Below the pieces are notes generated by a model that searched no databases, was not told where the DNA came from, and saw nothing but the letters and a program-made list of their open reading frames with translations. A program made the position numbers and the translations under genes. Shown here in pieces: positions 51,663 through 60,606 of a stretch of DNA of 64,000 bases (position 1 is its first letter; each line of letters opens with the position of its first letter). Source of the stretch: Desulfitobacterium dehalogenans ATCC 51507 (GTDB taxonomy: Bacteria; Bacillota; Desulfitobacteriia; Desulfitobacteriales; Desulfitobacteriaceae); contig NC_018017.1 in NCBI RefSeq assembly GCF_000243155.2, forward strand, positions 868,001-932,000. Direction: 5' to 3'.

Positions 51663-52025
51663 GTGATAAGCCTTATAAATTCATTTCAAAAAATGAATAG
51701 GATAGGCAGAGTTGGAGCATTTATTGGTTTAGCAGCTTCGGTGAGCGGAATTATATTATGGGCAATTTTAAATATATTTAAAGAAGTGCTGCCAATAACT
51801 TTTGTAGGACTTGGACTCCCGGCGATTCTCGGATTAGTTGCTTCGATTTATGGAGTAATTTGGTTAATGTATGTTGTGTTTATTTACTCCTTGCCACTAA
51901 GTCTTTACTTAGTAATGACCCCTAGCGCCTTTAGACCTTTTTTGTTGGTTTCACTTGGTTATTTAGCTTCAGCTATTTTATTGACATTGGATAGAAGAGC
52001 CCGGGATAAAGATAAATTGAATTAA
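51663..52025 (+). CDS. Integral membrane protein, unknown
   Basis: GTG 51663 with GGGGAGGAG upstream; the longer frame from 51594 contains that ribosome site. 120 residues, three to four membrane helices. No family recognised. Confidence 0.55.
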   Translation: MISLINSFQKMNRIGRVGAFIGLAASVSGIILWAILNIFKEVLPITFVGLGLPAILGLVASIYGVIWLMYVVFIYSLPLSLYLVMTPSAFRPFLLVSLGYLASAILLTLDRRARDKDKLN

Positions 52026-52115
52026 AGCAAAAAGATGCTCCTGGGTAAAAATAGTATAATGAATTATATGAACCGAATACGTAGAGGGCAGCTTTAAGGG
52101 TCGGGGGGAGATGGA

Positions 52116-52622
52116 ATGGATCTAAAGTCAAATCTAAAATCATTTGGTATTTTGGCATTGTTGCTGCAAATTATTATTGTAATGCTAATCATTAAAACGG
52201 GTGCATCTTCTCTAGCCTTGGGATTTAGCTTTTTGATACTGGCTGTATTGCTGAGTATTAATGAAAATTTTTATCATAGATTTTTTTCTTTTCTGAATCC
52301 ACACTTCTATCGAAACTGTGCTGAGAAAGATAGAAACCTATATAGGAAGGGAAGAAAAGCTTATATCATGAATTTCTATATGCTGGCGGCTGTTAACACT
52401 TTCAATGGGTATAGGGTATTGGTGTTGGACACAGATCCTGGATTACTATTGGGTTTAAATCCATTCATACCCTTTGCACTTGTTGCTTTTGCGCTGCTCC
52501 TTATAATCGTTTTCTTTTCGATTATATTAAGCAAAAGTTCAGATGAGGATATATTGTGGAATATGCTCATGGGAATTCTATTCGTCGCCAACTTATTTAT
52601 AGTATACTTTTCTTTTTTATAA
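52116..52622 (+). CDS. Integral membrane protein, unknown
   Basis: 168 residues, five hydrophobic segments (about 9-26, 30-45, 85-100, 112-134, 148-167). GGGGGGAG upstream. A basic loop (RNCAEKDRNLYRKGRKA) follows the second helix. Not recognised. Confidence 0.55.
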   Translation: MDLKSNLKSFGILALLLQIIIVMLIIKTGASSLALGFSFLILAVLLSINENFYHRFFSFLNPHFYRNCAEKDRNLYRKGRKAYIMNFYMLAAVNTFNGYRVLVLDTDPGLLLGLNPFIPFALVAFALLLIIVFFSIILSKSSDEDILWNMLMGILFVANLFIVYFSFL

Positions 52623-52666
52623 TTCCTTTGGGAAATCCTCATATCCAATTTTTAAAGGGGTGGGGA

Positions 52667-53935
52667 ATGAAAATGAAAAGAAAAAGAAGGATAATGCTAA
52701 TGCTTCTAATACTAATATTTGTACTGATATTTGGTGTAACCGGATGCGTACAAGAGGCAGGCACATCATTAGATATTCCAGAAGCAGAAAAACTAAATTT
52801 AGCAGAGGAGTACACCACTCAGGTAGTGTTTATCAAGAAAACAAATAATACCTGGTTGGCAGTAGATGAACGGGGAAATATCCATCAGGTCAATGTTGCA
52901 GAAGTTGATCCTTCGGTTCAATCCGGGTGTACGACAAGAGGAAAGGTAACGATTAATCCTTCCGGGGATTTTTTGCTGGATATTGATTCTGGATATGGGA
53001 TGAGTTATATACAGCAGATAAAAGCATCCTATGAGGAGGCTCCTAAAGCCTATGCAGAGCTGCTTCTCGACAACTTCTTATACAGCAGCAATCCGGATTA
53101 CGCAGTATCGGAGTATGACCTTAAAACCGTACAAGTTAAGAAGGCCTATCGTTCCGGACGGATAGACGCAGTGATCATTTTTGATGTGAAACCTAGGGAA
53201 GGTGCTTATTGGTGGGGGGAAAGTGATCACGAGGGTTATGCTAGAAACAGGCAAGTTGGCTTTACACTATATGGTGCAGAAGAAACATGGCTGTCGGTAG
53301 AGCAAATAGCTCAGTATTTTAGTCCGGATTATAAACCCATCGAGATGCCAAAGACTCAATATGCGCCATCTGAAAAACAAAATGTGATTTATGAAGATGA
53401 GCTGTGGTCCTACTACGGAGATAAGGATTTTCTACCACCCAGAAATAATGAGCCGGCCTATGCAACTATTAAAGAATATTTAGGGTCAATACATCGTGTC
53501 AACCGTCAATCCGGTGAAACCGAACGCCTGTATCAAGGTGATAGAAATTATACTTATAACCTATTAGGCAAGTATGACAATAAATTATATATTCTTTCCG
53601 ATACTTGGGAACCGGCGAGTGAAGGCAGACCGGGTTACTTCGGAGTACTTGATTTAGAAACAAAAAAGTACAGAAAATTAATCGAAGGTGGAGTAATCAG
53701 AGCCGCTATCGATGGTGAAAAAGGATATCTGTTTGCAAATGATAAACTGATGAGAATTGATTTAGGAACAGCGGCTATTGAAAGAACTTACTCCTTGGGC
53801 TTTTATCCGAATTATTCATATGACGTTATCCGGGTCAACCGTATTAGGGATGGAAAAATGTACTTTGGTTTTTGGGGTTTTACTATGAAGCACTATGTTA
53901 TTGACCTGGAATCCGGGGATATAGAGGAACTATGA
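52667..53935 (+). CDS. Large lipoprotein, unknown
   Basis: ATG 52667 (AAAGGGGTGGGG upstream). Signal with lipobox VTGC (Cys about 28). ~422 residues; the second half has propeller-like repeats (TYNLLGKYDNKLYILSD, YFGVLDLETKKYRKLI, GYLFANDKLMRIDLGTAAIE). The layout recalls the lipoprotein at 18133. Overlaps the next frame by four bases. Confidence 0.65.
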   Translation: MKMKRKRRIMLMLLILIFVLIFGVTGCVQEAGTSLDIPEAEKLNLAEEYTTQVVFIKKTNNTWLAVDERGNIHQVNVAEVDPSVQSGCTTRGKVTINPSGDFLLDIDSGYGMSYIQQIKASYEEAPKAYAELLLDNFLYSSNPDYAVSEYDLKTVQVKKAYRSGRIDAVIIFDVKPREGAYWWGESDHEGYARNRQVGFTLYGAEETWLSVEQIAQYFSPDYKPIEMPKTQYAPSEKQNVIYEDELWSYYGDKDFLPPRNNEPAYATIKEYLGSIHRVNRQSGETERLYQGDRNYTYNLLGKYDNKLYILSDTWEPASEGRPGYFGVLDLETKKYRKLIEGGVIRAAIDGEKGYLFANDKLMRIDLGTAAIERTYSLGFYPNYSYDVIRVNRIRDGKMYFGFWGFTMKHYVIDLESGDIEEL

Positions 53936-53973
53936 ATCAGATGCCGTGTATCGGCGTGGATGAAAGGGGATTA

Positions 53974-54546
53974 ATGATGAAGAAAGGGGCTTCTATTGTC
54001 GTTTGTCTGGCTTGCTTCTTAGTGTTGCTTACAGGCAGCGTTACCGTGGTACAGCAAAGCTCTCCCCTTGATTTTTCTTTCGACAATATGGACCAGTACA
54101 CTGGATTTAATAGTTTACCATCAAGGTACACGCTTGAAATGGCTCAAAATGCCGGATATTACGTCATGAATGATTCAGAGGTAGTTGCCAACGGTAGTTT
54201 GTGGGATGGTTTTCTGGCGGCTTCTTCCCAGGGAAAAACTGCCTCTCTGCGCATGGCAAAGTTCTATTCAGAGCATGAAGGCAACCCATTTTTTACTGAC
54301 TTATTCTACAAGGAGGGTTACTACTATTTATTTGATTCCAGTGCGAAGGATTTAAGTGGAAAGCCCTTTAAGCATCTTTTAACTCTAAAAGGGCAGTTTG
54401 GTAATCCGTTAAGAGATAGTGGTGTCATCGTATTAGCCAACGACCGTTCCCTGACCTTTGATTTGATAATGTCCGGCATGCTTTCAAGCAACTCTGAATA
54501 CATCAAAAGTATACCGGAATACCAACTCATTATGTTTCTTATATAA
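53974..54546 (+). CDS. Exported protein, unknown
   Basis: ATG 53974 (AAAGGGGATTA upstream); a frame opens at 53932 overlapping the previous stop. N-terminal signal (about 1-27), 190 residues. YTLEMAQNAGYYVMNDSEVVAN and WDGFLAASSQGKTASLRMAKFY suggest a small exported domain. Probably cotranscribed with 52667. Last gene of the cassette-like region. Confidence 0.55.
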   Translation: MMKKGASIVVCLACFLVLLTGSVTVVQQSSPLDFSFDNMDQYTGFNSLPSRYTLEMAQNAGYYVMNDSEVVANGSLWDGFLAASSQGKTASLRMAKFYSEHEGNPFFTDLFYKEGYYYLFDSSAKDLSGKPFKHLLTLKGQFGNPLRDSGVIVLANDRSLTFDLIMSGMLSSNSEYIKSIPEYQLIMFLI

Positions 54547-54751
54547 GAACTGTGGCAGTGAAGGGCTATTAGAGGACGCTTTATAAGCGCAATGTGCTTA
54601 AGAGGCGCCCTTCATTTTTGTAAGCAATACTCGGGAGATATTCCCTCCTGAAGGCAGTAATTTGGAGTTTTCATATAAAGCGTGGTAAACTATAAAAATA
54701 GTAATTGTTTTACCAAGACCTTATGAGTTTTTAAACAGAAAGGAAAAGGCT

Positions 54752-56350
54752 ATGAAAAAATCCAACAGTAAGTTTATCCTCGCTGCAATTTGGATAGCGT
54801 TCATTTTAATCTCCTATTATTTTGCGCTCGTTCCCATCAACCTGCAATCTCCCGGTTTTTGGGTGTTTTTGATTTATGTTTTGGGGATAGGTGCCGGGCT
54901 GTTCTTGCTTCATCAAATATTTGTGGAAAAAAGACTGACCCTCACAAAGCATATTGGCTCCTATCTCGTTATGGCTACCCTGCTTGTGACCATTGTTGGC
55001 GGGATTATGTTCCTTTACTCCATGCCCATCTTCCATGCCAAAACTTACGCCAATCTTATTAACAAGCAAGAAGGAGATTTTGCCAAGGATGTAGCGGAAC
55101 TTCCCATCAATCAAATTCCCACAGTAGACCGGGATACTGCCTTGAGGCTTGGCGACCGAAAAATGGGTGAGATCGTCGAGTTGGTTTCCCAATTCAATGT
55201 AGCTCCCGATTACACGCAAATCAATTATCAAGGAAAACCGGTCCGGGTATCTCCTTTGCAGTATGCAGACTTCTTTAAATGGCTGAATAACACCAAAGAG
55301 GGACTTCCCAGCTATATCAGGGTGGATATGGTCACTGGAGTCGTGGATCTCGTTACCCCGGAACAAAGCATCAAATACTCTGAGAGTGAGCTCTTCTTTA
55401 AAAATGTGCGGCGTTATCTGCGGATGAACTATCCTATGGATATCTTTGGCGATTTCAGCTTCGAAATCGATGAACAAGGAGTACCTTATTGGATTGTTTC
55501 TGTGCGGTATAATACCATTGGACTCTTTGGGGGAACGGATATTAAGGAAGTTATCATGCTTAATGCGACCACCGGTGAACATCAGAAGCTTAAATTAGAA
55601 GAGGTTCCGGAATGGGTGGACCGGGTCTATGATGCCGATCTTGTCATTGGTCAGGTTAATTATAACGGTCGCTATCAAAACGGCTTTATCAACTCGATTT
55701 TTGGTCAGAAGGGTGTTCTTGCCACCACCGAAGGGTATAATTACCTGGCTCTCAACGACGATGTATATCTGTATACAGGGATCACTTCCGTGGTGCGGGA
55801 TGAATCCAACATCGGATTTATCCTGATCAATATGCGGACGAAAGAAACCACGTTCTACAGCATTCCCTCTGCCGAAGAATACTCGGCTATGGACAGCGCT
55901 CAAGGGGCAGTTCAGGAGAAACGCTATTTATCCACTTTCCCTCTTCTCCTTAATATTGAAGGTGAGCCGGTCTATTTTATGTCTTTAAAGGATGCGGCAG
56001 GGTTAATCAAGATGTATGCACTGGTGGATGCTCAGAATTACCAAAAGGTTATTGTGGGGAACTCGGTTGAAGAGGTTGTAAAATCATTTACCGGCAGAAC
56101 TGGAACGGTGACAGAGCCTACGCCTGAGGAACCGAAAGAAGAGTTCGGCATCCAAGGGAAAATCACAGATATTAAGAGCGTGGTTATGGATGGCAACACC
56201 TATTTCTACATCCTTCTCGATGGCCGGAGTGATGTCTTCATAGCCAATGTCAAAGTCTCAGAAAAATTACCCTTCTTAAAAATTGGTGATGAAATCCAAG
56301 GTCAATATGTGGAGAGATATAAGGGAGTTCATGAGATAGTTAGGTTGTAG
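54752..56350 (+). CDS. Conserved membrane protein with large external domain
   Basis: 532 residues. Three N-terminal membrane helices (about 8-25, 34-53, 69-90); the remainder is external: DYTQINYQGKPVRVSPLQYADFFKWL, YPMDIFGDFSFEIDEQGVPYWIVSVRY and a C-terminal OB-like domain after an acidic Pro-rich linker (about 450). I know this as a conserved clostridial membrane protein without assigned role. AAAGGAAAAGG upstream, terminator downstream. First gene with core-genome composition. Confidence 0.65.
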   Translation: MKKSNSKFILAAIWIAFILISYYFALVPINLQSPGFWVFLIYVLGIGAGLFLLHQIFVEKRLTLTKHIGSYLVMATLLVTIVGGIMFLYSMPIFHAKTYANLINKQEGDFAKDVAELPINQIPTVDRDTALRLGDRKMGEIVELVSQFNVAPDYTQINYQGKPVRVSPLQYADFFKWLNNTKEGLPSYIRVDMVTGVVDLVTPEQSIKYSESELFFKNVRRYLRMNYPMDIFGDFSFEIDEQGVPYWIVSVRYNTIGLFGGTDIKEVIMLNATTGEHQKLKLEEVPEWVDRVYDADLVIGQVNYNGRYQNGFINSIFGQKGVLATTEGYNYLALNDDVYLYTGITSVVRDESNIGFILINMRTKETTFYSIPSAEEYSAMDSAQGAVQEKRYLSTFPLLLNIEGEPVYFMSLKDAAGLIKMYALVDAQNYQKVIVGNSVEEVVKSFTGRTGTVTEPTPEEPKEEFGIQGKITDIKSVVMDGNTYFYILLDGRSDVFIANVKVSEKLPFLKIGDEIQGQYVERYKGVHEIVRL

Positions 56351-56375
56351 TAGAGGTTAGGATATGACATTTTAT

Positions 56376-56423
56376 AGAGTATCGCTGACTGTTCGATCAG
56401 GAACAGAGCGATACTCTTTTTTT
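56376..56423 (+). terminator. Rho-independent terminator
   Basis: AGAGTATCGCT...AGCGATACTCT (11-bp stem, 20-nt loop) followed by TTTTTTT. It ends the 54752 gene, 26 bp after its stop. Confidence 0.88.
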
Positions 56424-56460
56424 ACCCGCCTTCTATTGACAAGCCCATGTGGGGATCGGC

Positions 56461-58314
56461 TTATAGTTCCAATTGAACCTGGTAGGTCTCAAACCAATAA
56501 TCCAGCTGCACCAGCCAAGCCATTAATTGAGGAACCCCCATCAGCTGGCCAAACCAGGTCTTGTTTTCAGGATTTATAAGGCGATTGAGCACATCCTTTT
56601 GCAATAGTTCCGCCAGTACTCCGCTGCCGGAGCCCAGACGCTTGCGGAAAAGATGGAATACCAGCTGTTCATAATGAGGGTCATGGGTTTTGGGGAAGGG
56701 GCTTTTTTTACGATAGAGGATTTTATCGGGGAGATAGTCTTGCATAGCGGCCCGGAGCAGTGATTTTTCCACACCGCCTTTGAATTTTATCTCCCAAGGG
56801 ACATTATAGACATACTGGACCAATCGGTGATCTGAAAAAGGAACCCGGACTTCCAAGCCCGAGGCCATACTCATCCGGTCTTTGCGTTCCAGCAAGGAGG
56901 TCATAAAGTAATGAATGGAAAGCCAGCTGGCGATGCGGGAATTTCTCATAGTTTCCGATTCGCCGGGGAGCGTAGGGCAAGCTTCCACGCTCCGGCGGAA
57001 AATTCCCGAAGTATATTCAAAGCCCTCTTGGGGACGAACCAGTTCGGGCTTGAACAAGCCGATACGGGCATGGGGGTCGTGGATCCAGGGAAAAAAGCTG
57101 CGTGTGAGCATTTCCGGGCGATAGAACCAGGGGTAGCCTCCGAAAACTTCATCTGAGCATTCTCCGGATAAAGCCACCGTATGGTGGTTTTTTACTTGGC
57201 GGCAGTAAAAGAGCAGGGAGGAGTCGATGTCTGCCATCCCGGGATAGTCCCGATAATTTACCGCATCATTCAGGTAGCCTACCAAATCCTCCTTTGTAGC
57301 GGTCAGAGTCCGATGATGAGTATGCAAATGCTGGGCCAGATAAAGTGCAAACTCCTCATCCCTTTGAGGCTGGAAGAGAGTCTGCTGAAAATGATCCTTA
57401 TTCCCTTCATGTTCAAAGGAATAGGTGGCAAGCTGCCGTCCCTCGGTTTTGTATTTTTGGGCCGCCACTGCGGTGATGACTGAAGAATCCAGCCCTCCGG
57501 AAAGGAAAGAGCAAAGGGGGACATCGGAGACCAGCTGACGTTCAATGGCATCCACCAAAAGACCCCGGGTGGTTTCCACGATAGTATCTTCGCTGTCCCT
57601 ATTCTCATAAGCTTCCAGGGTCCAATAGTTGGAGATCTTCAGCCCTTCTTCAGGAGATCCCGGAGTAGGAGTATAAAAAGCATGGGAGGCAGTGGGCAGC
57701 TCGGAGATACCCTTAAAGAGAGCGGTGCCCTCTTCCTTGACAGGCATCATATAGAGAAGCTGCCACAAGCCTTGGTGATCCAGTTGGGGCTGCACTTGGG
57801 GATGCTTAAGGAGGGCTTTGATTTCCGAAGCGAAGAGCAGGGCATCCTCTACAAAGGTGTAGAAAAAAGGCTTGACGCCGAAGCGGTCGCGGGAAAGATA
57901 GGCCCTTTTTTCTTTAGAGTCGTAGATCACAAAGGAATAGATACCGTTAAGCTTGCTGGAGCATTGTTCTCCCCAGAGGATATAGGAGTACAGCACCACT
58001 TCCGTATCACAATAGGTTCTGAACTTAACTCCAAGCTTAAGGAGTTCTTGGCGTAAATCCCCGGTGTTGTAAAGCTCTCCATTGTAGACGATGGTATATT
58101 CGTAGCCCTCGTGGCTGGCGGTCATGGGCTGCCTGCCCTTTTCGATGTCGATAATGGCTAAACGGTTATGTTGAAAAGCAAAATGATCTCCATAATAAAG
58201 GCCGTTTTGGTCCGGCCCTCGATGAATTAAAGTTTTTCCCATAGTGTTAAGAGTTTGTATCTCCTGGGGAGAAATTTTTCGGGTAAAATTCAATAAACCA
58301 AGAATGGAACACAT
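56461..58314 (-). CDS. asnB: Asparagine synthase (glutamine-hydrolysing)
   Basis: 617 residues starting MCSILG, where Cys2 is the glutaminase nucleophile; GAGGTG precedes this start, and a longer frame exists but buries the Cys. The N-terminal class II amidotransferase (RGPDQNGLY, YNGELYNT, RFGVKPFFY) is followed by the synthase domain with the ATP loop FLSGGLDSSVI, GECSDEVFGGY and LEVRVPFSDHRL. Makes Asn from Asp, Gln and ATP. Next to glnA it forms a glutamine-centred cluster. Confidence 0.93.
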   Translation of the reverse strand: MCSILGLLNFTRKISPQEIQTLNTMGKTLIHRGPDQNGLYYGDHFAFQHNRLAIIDIEKGRQPMTASHEGYEYTIVYNGELYNTGDLRQELLKLGVKFRTYCDTEVVLYSYILWGEQCSSKLNGIYSFVIYDSKEKRAYLSRDRFGVKPFFYTFVEDALLFASEIKALLKHPQVQPQLDHQGLWQLLYMMPVKEEGTALFKGISELPTASHAFYTPTPGSPEEGLKISNYWTLEAYENRDSEDTIVETTRGLLVDAIERQLVSDVPLCSFLSGGLDSSVITAVAAQKYKTEGRQLATYSFEHEGNKDHFQQTLFQPQRDEEFALYLAQHLHTHHRTLTATKEDLVGYLNDAVNYRDYPGMADIDSSLLFYCRQVKNHHTVALSGECSDEVFGGYPWFYRPEMLTRSFFPWIHDPHARIGLFKPELVRPQEGFEYTSGIFRRSVEACPTLPGESETMRNSRIASWLSIHYFMTSLLERKDRMSMASGLEVRVPFSDHRLVQYVYNVPWEIKFKGGVEKSLLRAAMQDYLPDKILYRKKSPFPKTHDPHYEQLVFHLFRKRLGSGSGVLAELLQKDVLNRLINPENKTWFGQLMGVPQLMAWLVQLDYWFETYQVQLEL

Positions 58315-58339
58315 GAACCAGCACCTCACAAGCAAAAAT

Positions 58340-58373
58340 GACAAAGAAGTACCCGTCAGAGTACTCCTTTGTC
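58340..58373. promoter_or_regulatory. Hairpin in the asnB leader
   Basis: GACAAAGAAGTAC-(8)-GTACTCCTTTGTC, a 13-bp near-perfect inverted repeat 26 bp upstream of the asnB start, with no T-run on the asnB strand. Could be a regulator site or an RNA structure; proximity to an ANTAR RNA-binding protein gene makes the latter worth testing. Confidence 0.5.
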
Positions 58374-58640
58374 TCAGAATCAATATATGTGAGAGAGGAA
58401 GAATCGTGCCTCTATGAAAACAAATTTTGGTTTTGCTATGAATACAGCATGCATGAAGTCCTTGTATTGACAGCGGACTTTCACAAAGTATATATTAGGT
58501 ATAGAACAAAGGCGTTCTAAGGACCCTAATAGGGAGCTTAGTGCGCCCTTTTTTATAGGTATCAGGTTTCCATGCCTTTTAGCGGCAGCGCAGAGGGATA
58601 AAACCGGTTATTTCACCCATTTGGAAAGGAGAGCTTAATC
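58374..58640. other. Divergent asnB-glnA intergenic region
   Basis: About 270 bp without a gene. It should hold the glnA promoter (TTGACA at 58467 on the + strand). It also holds GGACCCTAATAGGGAGCTTAGTGCGCCCTTTTTT near 58520-58553, a weak hairpin with a T-run that could attenuate glnA transcription. Confidence 0.4.
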
Positions 58641-59969
58641 ATGGGGTTTACTAAAGAAGAGTGTCTTAAGTATGTAGGAGAAAATGATGTCCGCTTTATC
58701 CGTATGCAATTCACAGATATTTTTGGCCAGATGAAAAATATCGCCATAACCCATAACCAGCTTGCTCAGGCCTTGGATGAGGGTGTGCTGTTTGACGGCT
58801 CGGCGGTCAAAGGGTTTGCAGGGGTTGAGGCTTCGGATATGCTTCTTCTTCCCGACCCTGGTACATTCACCATTATTCCCTGGCGTCCTCAGCAGGGGAA
58901 GGTAGCAAGAATCATTTGCGATGTGAAGAATCACGATGGCTCTCAATTTGAGGGGGATCCCCGCTATATTCTTAAGCGAACCTTGAAAAAAGCTCAGGAC
59001 TTAGGTTATGTATTCCAGGTGGGCCCGGAATGTGAATTCTTTTTATTCCATACGGACAGTGAAGGGCGGCCCACCACAACGACCCACGACACTGCCGGGT
59101 ATTGTGATTTAGCCCCTATCGATCAGGGAGAAAATACCCGTCGGGAAATTTGTTTAGTTCTGGAAGAGATGGGGTTCGAAATAGAGACCTCTCATCATGA
59201 ATCTGCTGCAGGGCAACATGAAATTGATTTCAAATATTCTGATGCCTTGATGGCGGCGGATCATATTATGACCTTCAAATATGTAGTGAAAATTGTGGCG
59301 CAAAGGAACGGCCTTCATGCCACCTTTATGCCCAAACCTCTTCCCGGAGTCAATGGTTCGGGGATGCACATCAATATGTCCTTAGCCAAAGAGGGAAACA
59401 ATGTATTTAATCACCCTGAAAAACCTGGTGAGCTCTCCGAAACAGCGAAGCAATTCATTGCCGGATTATTGGAGCATATCAAGGGGATTACAGCCATTGC
59501 CAATCCTTTGGTCAACTCCTATAAACGCTTAACCCCCGGCTATGAAGCACCTGTCCATATTGCCTGGTCCCCGATGAACCGCAGTCCGCTGCTGCGGGTG
59601 CCGTCCCCACGAGGAGCGGGAACCCGTCTTGAACTGCGCAGCCCTGATCCCAGCTGCAATCCCTATCTGACCTTGGCATTACTCCTGGAAGCCGGTCTGG
59701 ACGGACTCCAACGGGAAATGAAGGTGCCTGAGCCTGTTAATGTGAATATCTATCACCTTACCCCGGAGCAGGAAAAGTCTCTGAATCTGGAGCGCTTACC
59801 CTCCAATCTGCTCATGGCTCTTGAAGAGATGCAAAAAGATCCCTTGATTCAATCCACCTTAGGCGGGCATATTTTTACCAAGTACACTGCGGCCAAGGCT
59901 AGAGAATGGAAAGCTTATGATGATATGGTCCATCAATGGGAGATTGACAGTTATCTCAAAGCTTATTAG
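58641..59969 (+). CDS. glnA: Glutamine synthetase type I
   Basis: 442 residues, the length of the GSI-alpha (Gram-positive) class without the adenylylation insert. Motifs: DGSAVKGFAG, GPECEFFLFH (metal Glu), AGQHEIDF, NGLHATFMPKPLPGVNGSGMH (ATP and ammonium site), RVPSPRGAGTRLELRSPDPSCNPYL. Makes Gln from Glu, NH3 and ATP. Strong ribosome site AAAGGAGAG. Followed 31 bp later by its probable regulator. Confidence 0.95.
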   Translation: MGFTKEECLKYVGENDVRFIRMQFTDIFGQMKNIAITHNQLAQALDEGVLFDGSAVKGFAGVEASDMLLLPDPGTFTIIPWRPQQGKVARIICDVKNHDGSQFEGDPRYILKRTLKKAQDLGYVFQVGPECEFFLFHTDSEGRPTTTTHDTAGYCDLAPIDQGENTRREICLVLEEMGFEIETSHHESAAGQHEIDFKYSDALMAADHIMTFKYVVKIVAQRNGLHATFMPKPLPGVNGSGMHINMSLAKEGNNVFNHPEKPGELSETAKQFIAGLLEHIKGITAIANPLVNSYKRLTPGYEAPVHIAWSPMNRSPLLRVPSPRGAGTRLELRSPDPSCNPYLTLALLLEAGLDGLQREMKVPEPVNVNIYHLTPEQEKSLNLERLPSNLLMALEEMQKDPLIQSTLGGHIFTKYTAAKAREWKAYDDMVHQWEIDSYLKAY

Positions 59970-60000
59970 ATAGGGAACCCTGCATAAGGGGGGATGAGTT

Positions 60001-60573
60001 ATGAGCGCAGGGAATGTCCTCATCGTCTGTGGAAAATCTGAAGTGGCCGGCAGCATAGAAAACACACTTATCAAAGAGGGGTACCATCCGGTCAACTGCG
60101 CTCATTCAGCCAATGAGGCACGACGGCAGTTTTTTTTCGCACAGCCGGATTTGATCATCGTGAGTACGCCCCTTCCTGATGAGCAAGGGATTGATTTAGT
60201 CTTTGATGCCCATGAGAAAACTTCGGCTGGAATTATTGTTATAGCGCGGCCGGAGCAGGTGTCCCATATGCAGGATGCCCTGGAATCCACAGGGGCGATG
60301 ATTCTGCCTAAACCCATCAACCGCCTTACTTTGATTCAAAGCGCCCGCTTTGCATTATCTGTAAGGAACTCCATGTATCAGTTAAGAAGTGAGCGGGATC
60401 AGCTCAAAAAGCGCATGGATGAGCGTAAGATTATCGAACAAGCCAAATGGCTGCTGGTGGAAAAGGTAAACATGAGTGAACCGGAGGCCTTCCGTCATAT
60501 CCAGAAAAAAGCGATGGATTTGCGCCTTCCCCAACTCCAGGTGGCTGAAGAGATCATCAAGGACTATACTTAA
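60001..60573 (+). CDS. ANTAR-domain regulator with degenerate receiver
   Basis: 190 residues. Residues 5-120 are a CheY-like receiver lacking its active site: the acidic DD pair is CG (VLIVCGKSE) and the phospho-Asp is Ser (LIIVSTPLPD). A coiled coil follows (about 122-140), then the ANTAR domain (IIEQAKWLLVEKVNMSEPEAFRHIQKKAMD...VAEEII), which binds paired RNA hairpins to prevent termination. Cotranscribed with glnA, as is common in clostridia. Confidence 0.88.
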   Translation: MSAGNVLIVCGKSEVAGSIENTLIKEGYHPVNCAHSANEARRQFFFAQPDLIIVSTPLPDEQGIDLVFDAHEKTSAGIIVIARPEQVSHMQDALESTGAMILPKPINRLTLIQSARFALSVRNSMYQLRSERDQLKKRMDERKIIEQAKWLLVEKVNMSEPEAFRHIQKKAMDLRLPQLQVAEEIIKDYT

Positions 60574-60604
60574 AAGGAGAAACCCTCGAGAGGGTTTCTC
60601 CTTT
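60573..60604. terminator. Bidirectional terminator
   Basis: AAAGGAGAAACCCTC-GA-GAGGGTTTCTCCTTT, a perfect 15-bp stem with A- and T-rich flanks between convergent genes. It overlaps the last base of the ANTAR gene. Confidence 0.85.
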
Positions 60605-60606
60605 GG

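Noticed and set aside
1-54546. Prophage or conjugative element
   Set aside because: No structural, replication, relaxase or integrase genes are seen among the cargo.
54806-55582. 258-residue minus-strand frame
   Set aside because: Shadow of the membrane-protein gene at 54752; no initiation signal, and the translation resembles no protein.
57303-58056. Frames opposite and inside asnB
   Set aside because: Shadows of a clear asparagine synthase; no start signals.
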